From Augochlora pura (taxonomy: Eukaryota; Arthropoda; Insecta; Hymenoptera; Halictidae), in the NCBI RefSeq assembly GCF_028453695.1, contig NC_135781.1, positions 5,468,779 through 5,532,778 of the forward strand: 64,000 nt of DNA, in the 5' to 3' direction. Shown piece after piece: positions 1 through 15,200 of the stretch. The notes beneath the pieces were generated by a model. The model searched no databases, was not told the origin of the DNA, and saw only the letters and a list, made by a program, of their open reading frames with translations. The first letter of the stretch is position 1, and the number at the start of each line of letters is the position of its first letter. The position numbers were made by a program, and so were the translations under genes.

Positions 1-211
1 AATATTTTCCAAGTCTTGGAACATTAAAAATCACATTAGGCTGAGATCGATTAAAATTGAATGCATATTACTTAGTAATTTATTATCAGAACAAAAATGT
101 TATAAATTAAGGCACTTCGAACAATTGTAACGTGTTCGAGTGTTATCACCGAATAGAGAAAATCTGACGGTAATCGGTTGTCGGTAAACGTATGCGAAAT
201 TGGTCGAGCAG
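1..211. other. Probable intron upstream of the first visible exon
   Basis: AT-rich sequence with no domain-bearing open frame. It should be the 3' end of the intron before the first exon in the window. The acceptor AG is placed at 210-211 or, alternatively, at 233-234. Confidence 0.5.
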
Positions 212-293
212 AAAACCGGCGCATCACCATTCAGAATTTCGTGTCCGTGCACTTGTGCGGTAGGATTTAAATTCAATGCCGGTGATTGCATAG
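212..293 (+). CDS. Exon A: C-terminal end of an EGF-like repeat
   Basis: This short exon reads ...CPCTCAVGFKFNAGDCI, which fits the end of an EGF repeat (C-x-C-x2-G-F-x6-C). Its last base combines with the first two bases of the next exon to make Asp, so the joined protein reads GDCIDINEC, the standard junction between tandem calcium-binding EGF repeats. The donor is AG|GCAAGT, a non-canonical but well known GC-AG type intron start. The exon start is less sure: an AG at 210-211 gives phase 0, and an AG at 233-234 gives phase 2. Earlier cysteines of this repeat must lie in an exon outside the window. Confidence 0.72.
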
Positions 294-3200
294 GCAAGTA
301 TATTGAAGCGTATAACACATGTTCATATATTGACACGTTTATGAGCGTCGTCGAACTCAAGGCATACTTGCCCAACGTGACTTCGGGGAGATGTAGAGGA
401 TACCGGCACGTCCTGTAACGTTTCACGGTTTAATAACGAAATTTTCTCGCTGTTATTTCCGAATAAATTGCAAGTATTACCGATAATGTATCATGCATGC
501 AAGGTTGCCAACGATGAACTTGACTTCGGAAATTTAATTCTGTCTTTTCTGAAGGTCATGGTATAGTAAGTGGTTGACTTTGTTTTCTTCATAAAGTGTT
601 GACTTTAAAAAGTCAAGGTGACCTTGTATTTGTATTAAAAAAATTTGTTTCATAATTTTACATATCTCAGTATGTAGACGACTAATTGAGGTTGTGATAA
701 ACTAACTAATATACTGATTAACATTCGTTAAAAAATATTTTGTTGTCTCAAGAGTCCAGAAAATAACTTGGAGTGTCTGATCATGACGTACTGATTCCAC
801 TTATCGTTCCAATATAAGCCAGACAAACCCGGTGAATCATCAAATTAATTTTCTTAACAAACAAATCCTTAAATAAAAAGAATGTTAATCTTCATTCTCG
901 ACTTATTGCCTCGTTATTTTAATTAAATTAAATTAAATTTTGTCTCATATTGAATTATTCAGTGTCGGACACATGCGGCAACGTTACACGATTACGTCTT
1001 TTAAAATTGACAACAGGAAAGTAATATTCTCTTCTGTGCAATTAGATATAAACGAATGCGAATGGAACAACGGTAGATGCGAGCAGGTTTGCATCAATAC
1101 AATGGGATCTTACATTTGCGCTTGTCGCAGCGGCTTCGTACTGGATCAAAGGTAAGGAAACTAATTAAATTGACGCGGAGCCTGAGCGTATCGTTTTGAC
1201 GAAGCTGCTTTAATATGGTCTATTGCCGAGAGGAGACGAGAATTCGAGTTGCAATCTATAACATTTATTAATGTTAGTAATATTAAAATATATTTATTAA
1301 TATTTTCTATTTCTAATTTATCCTTATTTTATTTATTTTATTAATCGCGGAAGGTGTCTACCATTTAAAAAATTATATAATATTGGAGTTTCTAGTAGTT
1401 CAATATTTAATTATAGTTTCTACTATTACTTTATTTATTTTATTAATCGCTCAATATTTAACAAATTATACAATAATACATTACAGTAGCGTAATCTAAC
1501 GCTTTTATCTCGATAATAGCTAACAAAATTATTGGTTACCATAACGCCGGATTTACAGGCTTATATATAATTATGTATATATAATTTGTTAATGAATTTC
1601 GTCGCGGGCGATCGCGGTCGCTCGCGAATCAAACGAGCCGTAAATAAAGGCATCGAAGACATCCGGCGCGGAAAGTTCCGCGAACAAAATTCGTGCCTTT
1701 GTTCCCGCAGAAACAGAAGCCAGTGCCAGGATATAAACGAGTGCTTGAACCGTAACGGCGACTGCAACGGTGAATGCGTTAACACCGCCGGAAGTTACTA
1801 CTGTACGTGCAGCGGGGACTTGGTGTTGGCTTCCGACGAGAAAACTTGCGTTTCACCGGAATTGAGATGTCGGACCATGGAACCGCCGCTCCACGCTGAA
1901 GTGCGTAACAAATTTATTACGCGGAACATGCTTGGGCACACGTGTACGCGGCGGTGCCGACCACGTCGAACTCGGCCACGAATTTTAATCGCGACGCGGT
2001 GATTATTAAACGCCGGGTATGCGCGTGCTCTACGTAAACTCGTCGAATCGGCGGACGAAGGAAAACATACCATTCTCTCGAATACAATTCGTTCATCTTA
2101 ATTCCTTTCGAAGATAAATGCTAAAGGTCCTTGCTACGACTTAATGCAACGAATTAGACCTCCTTCTGTGCAATTTACCGTAATTTCTTTGTGTAATTAA
2201 TGTGCGATATACGACAGAAATTCAGAACGAAAGATTACAATTAAAAATTTCATTTACAAGTTACCGAAATTTACAAATAGCGGGAGTAGCAAAAATTTTA
2301 CCTTTATGTAATTCAATCAATTTTCGATATTTATACGTCTTAGCAAATGAAAAGATTTAATTAATCATTTTTGATCGTCGTTTTGACGATAGTAGAACGA
2401 AGCGGAATTAATAGGAATTAATAAACGAAATTAAGAATACTGTATCGATTGAATTATTTGGTTCCATTTTAAAATAATTTTATCGAAGCGTTGTTCACGT
2501 GGATGTAATTTAATTCGTGCAAGTTTCGCGTAGTCAGGCTCCTTTTAACGTGCCCCGGAAGTTTTTTCGTCTCCTGGATGCATTGTATTTCTGAGACTCA
2601 TCTTATTCCAGATCAGATGTCCCGGCCATTCTTCCGGGGCAATGGATTATCCTGTTGGAGCCAGATGTCATATACGATGCCGAAGGGGATTCAGGCTGGA
2701 AGGACCTCACACGAGATATTGCATGGCTGGCAACCGATGGAACGGCAAGGAGCCCGCTTGCATTCAAGAATCGATCGCGATCGATTCTCGTTACCATTCC
2801 GGTAAGCCCCGTCGCTTAATCTCTTTATTGCCGGATCCGCTGAAACTGTGTTAAATCAATTTCCAACTATCTTCCAAAAAATTCTGCGCGCCGCAGCAGA
2901 AATCGCCGATAATGTTAATTTCTGGACAGTTAAGGATCGATTGAAAGTTCTGTTAGATGCGGTAATTTAAGAAATGATCGCCGCCTTTTTAGCCATTTTA
3001 AAGCGTTGTCTTAAAATAATAATAGAAATATTAAATTAGATGTTAATTTTAATGTGATTTAATTGGTAATAAGTTGACTCCACGCTGCTTCAATTGGCTA
3101 AATTTAGCTACTGTAAAAACTTGGTGCATTCCAGTACTGCAATTTTTATTTAACATTTAACCCAGTTATTGACTGAACTTTTTCGATGCCATATTATTAT

Positions 3201-6200
3201 TATTAACATTTTTATTCCTTCGTTTCAGTCTTCATTAAATATCATCCATTGTATATTTTTTACTAGAAAATAAGAATAATTTATTTATTTTAATTAATTC
3301 TTCACAATAATATAATTTATCTGCTTATCGGAAGGGTAAAAATTCTTAGTTACAGAAAAAGAAATGAAAAGAAGGAAATTTTATATAAAAAAATCGTAAA
3401 TATATGTATAGGTTAGATATGACTGATGCGCGAAACGCACGCGAATAGAGCGGTCAACTCGGAGATTGGTTCCTGCAGCCGATCGCGAAGAGGGATCGGC
3501 CGCCACGGGCTATTATTTACCGACGAAAATCCTCCGGCGTATTTAATTAGTCACGCGGCCGCCCTAAACAGCTTTTAATAATAGGAAGTTCCGGCGCGAA
3601 GGCCGGTCGCTAACGACGCCGTACGTTAACGCCATGCCTTAACGAGCTTGCACGGGGGATACGTTCTACCGTTTCTTTTTTGCATTTCATTTCTCGGTCT
3701 CCCTCCCGCTGTCTTCAGCCGTTCGACCTTTTTACCCACCGACAACCTATTTTTCTTCCCCCCCACAATGCTCGACGGTTGCTTTAACAAGAAAAAGAAT
3801 TTTTGCTCCGGGAATCACGCGCGCCCTCTTTACTTGCGCTTTATCGGGCGCCTAGTTAAATTGCAGATGAAAATCGCTGACACGGTGTCATTCCGCGTGC
3901 AAACCTTGGAAAACTATTCGAGAAATTTTCGTCGTTTCCGAATGAGAAAAAGGCCATTAAAGCGTTTCATTGTAATTCGACCGTGAACTTTCATAAGCAT
4001 TAATTATCTGGCAACCTTTTTAACCAAATTATTTCCTTCTGTGTTTCAACGCAGATTTTACATTGATATTTTCATTCCGTTGTTGAAGTTCAATTGTGTT
4101 AGGTTATGTCAGGTTAGTTTTGTATTCGATTCGTATGAATTTTGAGGGAACTTTTTTACAGACACTGTAATGGAAGATGCTATTTTTCAATTTATGTAGC
4201 ATTATTTAGAGAATCGATGGTCCAATAGAAAACTAGATAACAACAACCTATATATTACATAATAAATAACGCCATAGCATAGCGAAATAAATTTAAATAA
4301 TTCTCCAAAATTACTAGTATTTAATATTAATACAGTATAAAATGTCTCATTGTTATTACTTCAAACCCCGCGATATTATTTATCACTACTATCATTTCAA
4401 AACCTCTGCTATCTATTTTCACCCAATACCACTGAAAACGGTTCGAAACGAATCATTCCAAATCGCTATTCTTTCAAACAAACTTCGCACGGTAAAACGA
4501 AAAAATGCCAGAACCTGGTACGCCTTTCGTCAAACAGCTGCGCAGTGCGGTAAACAATTACATCTCGAAGCAGGAAGGTGGTCGCGGCGCGCGATCGCAG
4601 GGGGGCCGCGGCGCGGCCGTTGCGTGGAAGGCGAAAGGGAACGCCGAAGTAATTGAGCCCTACAGCAATTTAGCGAGTAGTCGATAATTTGATTACAAGC
4701 ACGGAGACAGTTCCGCGGTACGCGATAACGTCGGCGGGGCGTAAGGACACGGCGACGTCGCCGTTGCGTTGCGTAGCCGCGCGCCGATATTAATTCTAGT
4801 ACTGTAATTCCGCCGGACGTTTCACGGAAAGCCGCATGTTTAATAATAGGCCTTGTTGCTCCAGACATGCCGCGGCCGTTCGTCAGGTGCCCCCGAGACA
4901 TGGACGTCGAGCTACCCGTGAGGCAAAACACCATACGCGTCTCGTTTCCGCAGCCTAAATCCAACATGAACTGGTGGAGGTATTTATCTTGGTGCTTACT
5001 ACTTACTTCGACGTCGACTGTTTATAACAATATTCGTATAACTTCGTATATATATATATTTATTTGTTGGTTAATTAATTTATTATTATTATTTAATTGT
5101 TTGTTAGTATATCTGTTTATTTGCTATCGTTATTATTTATTTATTTGTTATTGTTATTATTTATTTGTTTGTTAGTTTATCTATTTATTTGTTATCGTTA
5201 TTATTTATTTGTTTGTTAGTTTATCTATTTATTTGTTATCGTTATTATTTATTTGTTTGTTAGTTTATCTGTTTATTTGTTATCGTTATTATTTAAATGT
5301 TACATGTATTCATTATAGCTTTGTATATACGTTCCAAGTCGTATAATAGGACATGGTTGACGATTCAGTTAACCCTTTCAGCGTTACCTAAAATTGGAAA
5401 AAATGACAGTAGAGAGTATTTACCGTTTACACTGCTTTCATTTCATTTATATTCGCATTGTACATACAAATCGTAGCGGATTAAATTCCCGTACCCGATG
5501 CACGCCGGCAAGTAATTAACGATATTTGATTAATTCGCTTAAAGGGTTAACCAGGCAATGCTAAAATTGATTGCATATAAATGGAGTTCCTGTAGACGGA
5601 TCTCTGCCGGTGTAGTTCCGCTTTGTGACAGGTAGTAATCAAGTAATGAATCCAGGAATGGAAACCGGGGGGGGGGGGGGGGGGGAGGGGGAGAAGCGCG
5701 ACGGGATATTCGATTTTCTCGAATGAAAATGTATTTACGGAGTTTAAATTGTATTAATAAATACGAAGAGATCTCCATCCGATTATATAGACCGATTCGA
5801 TTTCGAGATTACGGGAGAACCGTTGTATAGAACGCGGTGTTGTTTAACGCGGCCCTCGTCTGATATCGAATCGTCACGGAGCCCGGAGCGTCAGCAACGC
5901 GCGTTCAGATTTACCAGGGCGCTACGTATGTACCGGATATGTGCTACATAGAGAACGAATCCAGGCGGTAATACCTTTTACCTTCTTTATCGTCGCGTCC
6001 CCTCCCCACCCCGTTCCCGTCCTCGCTTCCGTCGTCGTTACGACATTCTCCTTTCTGCTTACGCGGCTTTGTTATTAACTTGCCATTCCATTTGGTATAT
6101 TCCACGAAACACACTCTACAAGCCGCGCTCCTCTCCTCGTCACCGTTTCTCAGACGAGACCGTTTCTTATCTCTTTTATCCCGGCGGCGGCGGCGGCAGG

Positions 6201-9200
6201 GCGCGCTACCCGTTTCTGTATTCGCCGCAGCTCGCAAACCGAAACCAAGCAGACATTTCGATCCCCGCTCATCCAATAACCCTCATCCTTTATCTCGTTT
6301 CCCAATTTGTGCATTGTCGCGCCGCGCCTTTTCATCTTGCCGCCGACCACCCGTGACCCTTTCAGACACCGCGTAACGTCGTTTCCGTCTTCTCTCGTCT
6401 CGCAAAATATCGTTACACATAACGTGTAGGAGGCGGCCGATGCCGGTGGCGAGGGGGCGGCGAGATACATTTGATTTTCGCGGGAATTTGTTTAACGTCG
6501 ACTATTCAATCTCATTTCTATCATCGGCGATCGAACACCGTACGGATCGAAATAGAACGGAACACGCGATCGCGCGGAATCGATGGAAATTAAACATTGG
6601 AACCCGTTCCGTCCAATATTTGAATATTTCATAGATGATGCGGCACCCTTTTATAACTTTCAACCGCGTCAAATATTATCGCACGTATACATCCGTTCGT
6701 AATCATCGAAGTGCTATCAGTTTTTGTGCTCGCTTTTTTTTTTATCTTCGAGCGTGTTTTGTAATTTCCAGGTTTTCCGGTTTTTCCGTTTCGATTCTCT
6801 GCAGGCTCTTACGCTTCTCGCGCGGATGTACTTGCAATATAAATTTCACTCGTTTCTCTTTTATGGTCGTCTTTCCTAGATATATCTCCTTTTCTTTCTT
6901 TAAATCCTCTTTAACCCCTTGTCATACTGTAGCGAGTCAGACACGTGATGGAGATTTTTAGTAATAAACAGTTAGGTATGAGTGCTCATCCAATCAAAGT
7001 TTTTTCTCTTGTCAATAATATTAAAATATTCAAATAGATGTAAGCAAACAATTAATGTCAAATTCTTTTTTCCTCTAAGAAATTAATGAGATCGTCAAAA
7101 TTGTAATCACAGTAATTGCAAAATAAGAGATTAACTTTCAACTCTATCCTTTCCTGTACCTATACCGAATTTTTCATTCCATAACATTTTCTTTTTCAAT
7201 TTTTCATTCTTTTCGTGTTCTCCCTCGACTTTTTACAAATCTTCTTCCTTCTTTATTCAAGCGTCACCTGTTTAGTCTATCTACCACAAGTAAAATCCGA
7301 CTATAAGCGTAATTTCACCATAAGTAAAATTCGACCATAACTAAAATTCAACCATAACCAAAGTTCGACCATAAGTAAAATTCAACCATAAGTCCGCCAT
7401 TCGAAATTCTTCGGCTTCGTAGAGTACGGGTTCGGCGAAATTTTTCGCCTAAAATAATTTCTGTAATAACCTCGTCAGGTTTCTCCGAGAATTACGAGAG
7501 AATATACCACGTCCGGCGCGATAGCATGATATTCCACGATCTCCGACGGTTAACCAAAACGTTGTTACAATACTCATTACTGTTGTATCAAAGTTACGCA
7601 GCCGGATCCAATCCTGGAAACGTTAGCAGCGTCGAGCGGAAAATCCATCCTCTTCTTTCGCGGGCGAAACTTATTTATAGGGACGATAAGTTTTAATATA
7701 ATCCCCGTTCTTATAAACCCGTAAATTAGTCCGCGGAAAATGTTCAGCAGTTTCCGCGGAACACATCGCAATAACTTCGCGTCATTAAACTCACCGTAAC
7801 CGTCGTAGGGTAGCGAAGCCGGTTACTGCGAGGGCGAGCAATCGCTGCGCCTTTGCTTTGCTTTCGGGCATAATTAACTCTATATTTAGCGAAACGGAAA
7901 TGCTATATTTTTGTGCTCCTTTATTTTACTTATTTTCGAATCGAACGAATTTAATGACGGATGTAGAACGAATTGTGTCAGAAACCAAAGTACCATAGCA
8001 CTTCTTTAAAAGAAATACAAAAAATAAAAGAAATGTATAATTATAGTAAAAAAGTTGAAGCTACTTATATTTTTATCAGGTTAATAATTTGTCTGATATA
8101 TTCATTAATTACAATATTAATTATTGAGCCTTTTTTATACTACTCATTATTGAACTTCTTTACAATCTTTTATATTATTATCTTATGTTATTCTATTTAT
8201 ATTATTCCATTTATATTATTCCATTTATATTATTGCATTTATATTATTACTTTTATTTATATCATTTCATTCATATTATTATATCATTTGTATTATCATA
8301 ATTTTAGTCAACTTTCTTTTAAATATACATCGTCGAATACCCTTTTAACTAAGATCAGTACCAAAAAAAGTCTGTCCGCGTTTATTAATGTTTTTCGACG
8401 AACAAATTTATGGCCGAGACACACCGGGTTCATCAGTCGTGTCCATTACACCGCGAGCGGACGTCGGAGTTCCCGGGGGCTAACGATTCCATCGCCTGCT
8501 TACGCCGAAATTGATTAAGTGGGTCGCGGCAAAACACGTCGCGCGACGCTAATGCGGCGAAATTAATTTCTTTTCGCGTTGCCCACTCCCGGCAATATGT
8601 TCCCCACAATGGAATGGTTTATCTTCCGTCGCGACCAGGACTGCCGGCAAGTCTGCGCGCCGCGCACAATGAGAATTCCAAACGAGCTTAGGGGGTTCCT
8701 GCCGAGACCGTGCACGCGCGTCTTTGCCCCGGTATTTGTGCACCGGAGTCTATTTGTTCGGTCCGCGCGCGCGCCCGCGCTCGTCGTTCGCTCTACGGCA
8801 CCGCAATCTACGCTCGCACGCTTTCGAGCCTGCACCCGAAACAGAAATCATCTGCGTCATGACGCATTAGCGATGTCAATCGTCCGGGGATTCTAAAGAT
8901 GTCGGGGGCTTTACATGTTAATGGTTTATCGATCGGTTCCCGTGGACTCGGGCCCCCGAAATCCATCGCGACGACTCGATCGAACACGCTCGAGGGTTAT
9001 TTATTCGATAAATTTATTCGACAAATCGCTGTTCTAATTCGGCACGGTGGTGTGCGTGATTAATGACGTGTGAAGAAAAGGTATTTCAAGATATTTGTCC
9101 AATAGCAGTTTGGTTACTGTAACATTTGATATATCGTTATTTATCACTATTGTACTAAATATAGTAATGATAGCATTGAAAATTATCACAAAACAGTAAC

Positions 9201-12200
9201 AGCGTTTAGAGATTTTTAAAATTATTTTATAGAGAATTTAACAATTATCAAATCATCAAATCATCAAATCATCAAATCATCAAATCGTCAAATCGTCAAA
9301 TCGTCAAATCGTCAAATCGTCAAATCGTCAAATCATCAAATCATCAAATCATCAAATCATCATTAATCATTCTGCAACGCCTTTATCTTGCATCTAATCC
9401 ATACAATCTTCATTTTGCATAAAAATCCGCAGTATAATTACAAACATTAATGCACGGTTTAACTCAAAGTTCTGTTCGCTTAGATTGCACTGTAAAGATC
9501 ATAGTCCACGTAGCTTCGATTAAATTAAATCGATTAATCTTTGCGCAGCCACCGTTCTGAATAAAATGCCGCGCAAATACACGCGCGGCCAACGTTTCGT
9601 CTTTCGGTTTTGCGCTTGGAAATACTTGCGGTGTAATTACAGTTCGGTTACCGCGGGCAACGTTTGGGGACACAGTGCACGCAGAAGCAAGTGTTGATCA
9701 TTTCTGTTTTTGTGCGTAGGTACGTAGACGCCTCGCCGTCGTGGGGCAAACAATTACAGGCGGACTTGCCGGCTGGCACCACGGTGGTCACCTTCACAGC
9801 GTGGTCACCCGTGTCGAATTATACCAGCACGTGTCGGATCGTGATACGAGTGCGAGGTGAGTGATCAGAATTTGATTGTAAGTTATGGTTTCATCATTTT
9901 CCCTTACAGCATAGTTTTAATCGGTCTGATTTCTACTTTGGATTCGTGAAGTTTTTTGTTCCTTTTTCTTTTAACCCTTTACCCTATGATATTGTGACAG
10001 ACTCTAATCTACTAAATATGTTATACAAATCTCTTAAATTGAAATTAAATTTTACCCATCTATCATCAATATTTAAACATTGATTTAAAAGTTGCCATGT
10101 GATAAATATAAACTTTCTGTCTCGCGAATTTATTGGTAACAAATGCTATTTCATACAGCTGTAAAATAAGTCGAAATTTTAAATAGTATTTTTATCTATT
10201 TATACTACTATTAAATAATACTTTAACCGCTAATAAAGTGAATACTTTATTAATTAATTCTCTTCGACGAATCGCGAAGCCACCCTCCGCGCTTGCGCCG
10301 CTTCGCACGGTACTTCGTTACCCCTTCCGCCGCGAAAACCTTTGAAATGTTCACTCTTATCGCGACATTCCTTATCGATGACCCCAATTGGATTTTTGGA
10401 ATCCGAGTCCGAGGATCTATTTTCGCCACCGAGATTTTAGACTCGTCAAATAAATCGCCCCAATTTCGCAACACTTTTCAAGCGGACTCAACATCGCGGC
10501 GGTTAATTCGTGTAATAATATTGTTGCCGGGATTCGCGCGAGCTCGTACCGTTTGTTCGTTTTCGAACCACAGGTTTTTACTTATTCAGCGATTAGACGC
10601 CGGCCTCGTATTCATTCTTCACGCGTTGCATTCATACTCGTGAATATTTCAAGCTCGTGAATTTTTCATCAGCCGCATGCCCGCGCTGTTCGAAGTCAAA
10701 ATAACGCGCGGCCCGGGCTTTTTCACTTTCGAGATATCACGGTTGAATGTTTGACGAGGCTCCCTGCGAATATTCACGTCACCGGTGTAATCAGATTGCG
10801 TCTTATATAAAGTCGCGGCCGTAAATTGGACAAGACGATGGCGCGGCTATAAGAGTATCATTTAACTGTCGTTTACGTATTTCGACTGTCACGTTTTGGA
10901 ATTTACAGATTGTTCGAGCAAATCAAATTTTTATACCGTAAAACTTAAACTTTTTATACGGTAAAAGTAAAACTATTAAATTTAACTATTAATAGTTAAT
11001 AATGGTTATTAATTTTACTATTAATTTCGTTCTCCATGCATCCTCTATTAATCGCTATGCAACGTAGCGATTTTTTCCTTCAGCGACAAAAAATGAAAGC
11101 TGTATTCGCTACGTCAAACCTAAATCCCTGTGTTAAAAAATGCAAACTGAATAATACACGGCTCTAAAAAGTCGAGATAAAGATTTCACGAAAAAATTGC
11201 TCCGTTGTTTTCGGAGCCGCGTATTTCTCGCGTTTTTCGAAACAGAGTTTGTTACGATGTCCGTAAAGAATTCAGAGCATTTCATAAAATTTAAAAAATG
11301 TTATTCCATTTTAAACAGTGCATCACCACTTTCGCATGTCACTGCATGACATAAAATCGTCGATAGCATTTACAACGAGGCATTACTCAACGCCAGTGCC
11401 CAACGTTAGTTTGGAAATCTGACAATCGGGCGAACAATGTTCGCAGCTGACCGAAATTAACATAATTGCAAATTCGTTGGTATTTCCTATATCGAGGGCA
11501 AATGTAATATCAAGATACCGGGCCGCGCGGCAATTTGAACTCCATTTCACGTATGATCAATCGGCAAATAACATTGTCGTTTCGGCTCCGAATCCGCGCG
11601 AATTCTTTCCGTCACGCGGCGGTCGCATTAAACGAATCGATTCCACGGGATTCGGTGTTATTGCCGTGTTACCGCTAATATCAAATGGTAATACCGCTCG
11701 CGCGTATCCCCCCCCCCTCTGTAATATTACACGTTCGCGCGCCGGCCTTTCATCCGCGGTATATGTTATTTTTCCGCCGGCGAGGAATTTCCACGGTGTC
11801 CGCGGCCGATGCAAAATGTAATTCCATTGCGCAACGATTAATGACGGCGATCGAAATTGTAACCGTTGATTCGCTCAACGGCGTTGTTCTACTTTTTCTC
11901 GATCGTAGCTCGCAGTCCTCTGCCCCCGTAGAACAGTCGCGGTTTAATAACAAATTATAGAGTCGCGGTTCCCGGTCGAATCGATCGCTGCGTTTTAATC
12001 GCCATTAGCGCGTAATCAGATTACGTAGAAGATTAAATGCGAGGCTTGTCCCGGATGCGAAACGCGCATTACGAATATAATAACGATTTGTTCTACGGGA
12101 AATGAGCAATGCCGGTTTCGTGTGCCAGAAATAAATATTAGCAGCGCAGAACGAACGAAACGTAACGCCGCCTTGTAAACGCGTCGGCCGCCCCGCGGAA

Positions 12201-15200
12201 ATCATTTTATTGCGAATGCGATGTACAGAAACGGCGAATGTCGGTAATTTATTACGTTCCGCGATGCGCCGTGGATTCCACCTTCGACGCGCAAGACATC
12301 AATCTTCCTCCACGCGCTATCAGAAAATTCCTTCTCCTCGCAGCATTTTTCTTGTTTGCTCTCCCCGAGCGACACAATTGACACTCGCCGGTATCAAATG
12401 ATACGCGCCTCATGAAAATAAAATGGCGGATGCTATGGACATCGGGCGTAATTAACGAAACGATTAATGGCATTTACCTGTCTTCCTATTAATGCTTTGC
12501 TATAGTTTGTTTTTTGTAATCTCGACGGAAAGGGTGAACGAGATTTACCCTTGTAAGGGTGATTCCCTTGTGAAGGTAATTTGTTACTTGAATAGTGCTT
12601 TAGACTTTCGAAATATACTTTTAATATATGGAATATGTATCAAAATATTTAATATATATTAAAATTATATTGGGGAAGTTTAAAGCATTATATATAAATA
12701 AATTTGGAAATAAGTGCAAAGAATGTAGGTAGGTGGTTTAATTGTTTAAATTTATAATTTTGATCATGACTTAGACTTCCATAGTATGCTTTTTATGTAT
12801 ATAATTTATTAAAATATTTAATACAATATTTAATGTGTACAATATCTTTTAAAATATTTAATACGTTCAGTATTTATTAAAACATTTAATAAGTGCAGTA
12901 TTTATTAAAATATGTAATATGTTCAGTATTTATTAAAAAATGTACATACAGTGCACAGTACTTATTAAAATATTCAATATATAAAATATTTATTAAAATA
13001 TTCAATATATAAAATATTTATTAAAATATTTAATATATAAAATATTTATTAAAATATTGAATATATAAAGTATTTATTAAAATATGCAATATTGATATAT
13101 ATATATATATATATATATATATTACAATAATTTGTGTTCAATGGTTAAAGAAACATCAGTCAGAAGCGTCAGCTAATATCATACCGTTAACTAACCAACT
13201 TAGACTCGCGCAGAAAGTTCGTGCAGAAATCTGCGAGAAACTGCGGGACGGAAGACTTTGTTGCACTTTATCTTGACTTTGGCGGAATCATCGACAATGG
13301 AGAGAGGGAGAGATTTCTCCGAAGCGCCGTCAGAAAAGTCGCGAATTTAAATAAACCCGCCACAATCTACACCCCGATTGTCAAAGACCACTGAAGTTCG
13401 TACCCGAGTGATTTGCAACTAGACAAGTTATTGAATCGTTTCGGAATATCGTGATTCCGTGAAATCACGACGCGCCACCGTTCGCAGTCACCCGCGTCGA
13501 TAATTCTCCTCGATAAACCACAAATCTCTTTAACAAACAGGCGTGTCGCTTGGATTTTATTCGTCGACGACTATCGTTATTCGGCCCGGCAAACGCGTTA
13601 CGATGGAAATTCACGAGCGATGCACGTCGCTCGGCCGATTCAGTCGACGTAAAAAATCGTGGCGCCCCTAAGACAATTGGTGGCGCCAATCAATACTCGG
13701 CTATTATTCCGTGACGAAGTCACGGAAGAGAGGCGTCGCTTCTGACCACCCCACATTTCACCGGCTCCATAAAATAGCAGGAATTTCGATACGTGCGTTT
13801 CGATGCCGTGGAATAAGTTCAGGTTTTTATTATTGCGATACCCTTCGGGTGGTTGAACATTTTTGATTCTATCTTTTCTGTGTTTTTTAATTTTTTAAAA
13901 ATACTTTGATATGTTTTGAAATATTTTTAATTGGCGCGTAGTGTTTCTTCAATTCATTTATATTGATTTTTAACCTTCTGATATTATTTTTTTCTAAATA
14001 ATAATTTTTTAACCACTATTTTTATATTTCTGTATTTCTATATTTCTATATGTCTATATTTCTACATTTATTTCTATAATTCTAAATTTCTATATTTTAT
14101 TTTAACTATCCTTGTGAACTTTTTATAAGCAATATTATAATTAATATCAGTTCTATCATATACGAAGCATACACATGTACACACATATACAAGACCGTCG
14201 ATTCTTTGATGACAGTCTACGTTAAAAATGTTGTAAGGTTGTCGGTACACGTTGCTGCGACAAAATTTTTTCAGCATCACGTTCAGCACACATTACACAT
14301 GATAAGCGTAGATTTAGCTACACCAGTCCGCAGCTAGAACCGTGAGACAATGTTTCGTTGCAATCATTTTTTTCCTCTTATAATTACTTGTGCTAATATT
14401 ACCTTCCGGCAGAATAGAACTTTTAGCTGATCGACTAATTCTTTCACCTAACACAGAAAAATGCATATAAAAAATATATATTAAAAAATGTACAGTAAAT
14501 ATAGTAAAAAAGCATATAAAAATATATTTTGAAATAAATATGAAAATGATACGTAAAAATATATATAAAAATACATGTAAAAATGATACGTAAAAATACG
14601 TATAGAAAGCACTGTATAATGATACGTATAGAAAGTAATAAACAAAAATACGCATAAGAAATAATTACACGTAAAGCTACATACAACAATAAGTATAAAC
14701 ATATTGGTGTATATAAAACTACGTACATAAAAACGACATGAAAATACAAATAAAAATATACACGAACGCATAAGTACTCTTTTAATCAAAAAACTGCTAT
14801 GACGAAAGTACAGTTCTTAATGAACCGTGCATGCCCGAATTAAAACACTAATTAAAACGATAGCTGTTTGGAAAACAGCCCGGGAACCGCGTTCTTTCTA
14901 ATTTATTCCAGCTTATTTTACGAAACCGGTCCGCGGCGCGCCGGTAAAATAAAATCTACAGGACGGGAATCGGAATCGATGAAATAATGTTCCAACGGCG
15001 CGTGAAACTTTTTTTCCATCGTTAGTTCGATAGCCTTACCGGCGGGGAGGAGGGGGAGAGCTGAAATAGAGTTAGGTGGTAAAGTGCCGCGTATTTATGT
15101 GACACTGCTAGCGAAAACGGTGGCGGCGGCTGCGGCGTCGGGCTCTCTGGAGAACACTTTCCAACACTGTGCGCGCGCGACCGTTGTACACGGCCGTGGA

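Larger units (their letters stand above)
4980..9719 (+). other. 4.7 kb intron splitting HYR1
   Basis: Starts GTATTT, ends TTTTTGTGCGTAG. It contains a 44-bp minisatellite (5103-5294), a TTAA-flanked short element (5373-5546), a 28-base region rich in G (from 5669), CpG-rich blocks (5780-6640, 7430-7860, 8390-9000) and an 8-bp repeat (9249-9360). Open frames in the CpG-rich blocks occur in several frames at once and resemble no known protein. Confidence 0.85.

Noticed and set aside
7973..8518. Plus-strand open frame of 181 codons
   Set aside because: Hydrophobic part comes from a TTATATTATTCCA repeat, the rest from a CpG-rich block; no start context or family.
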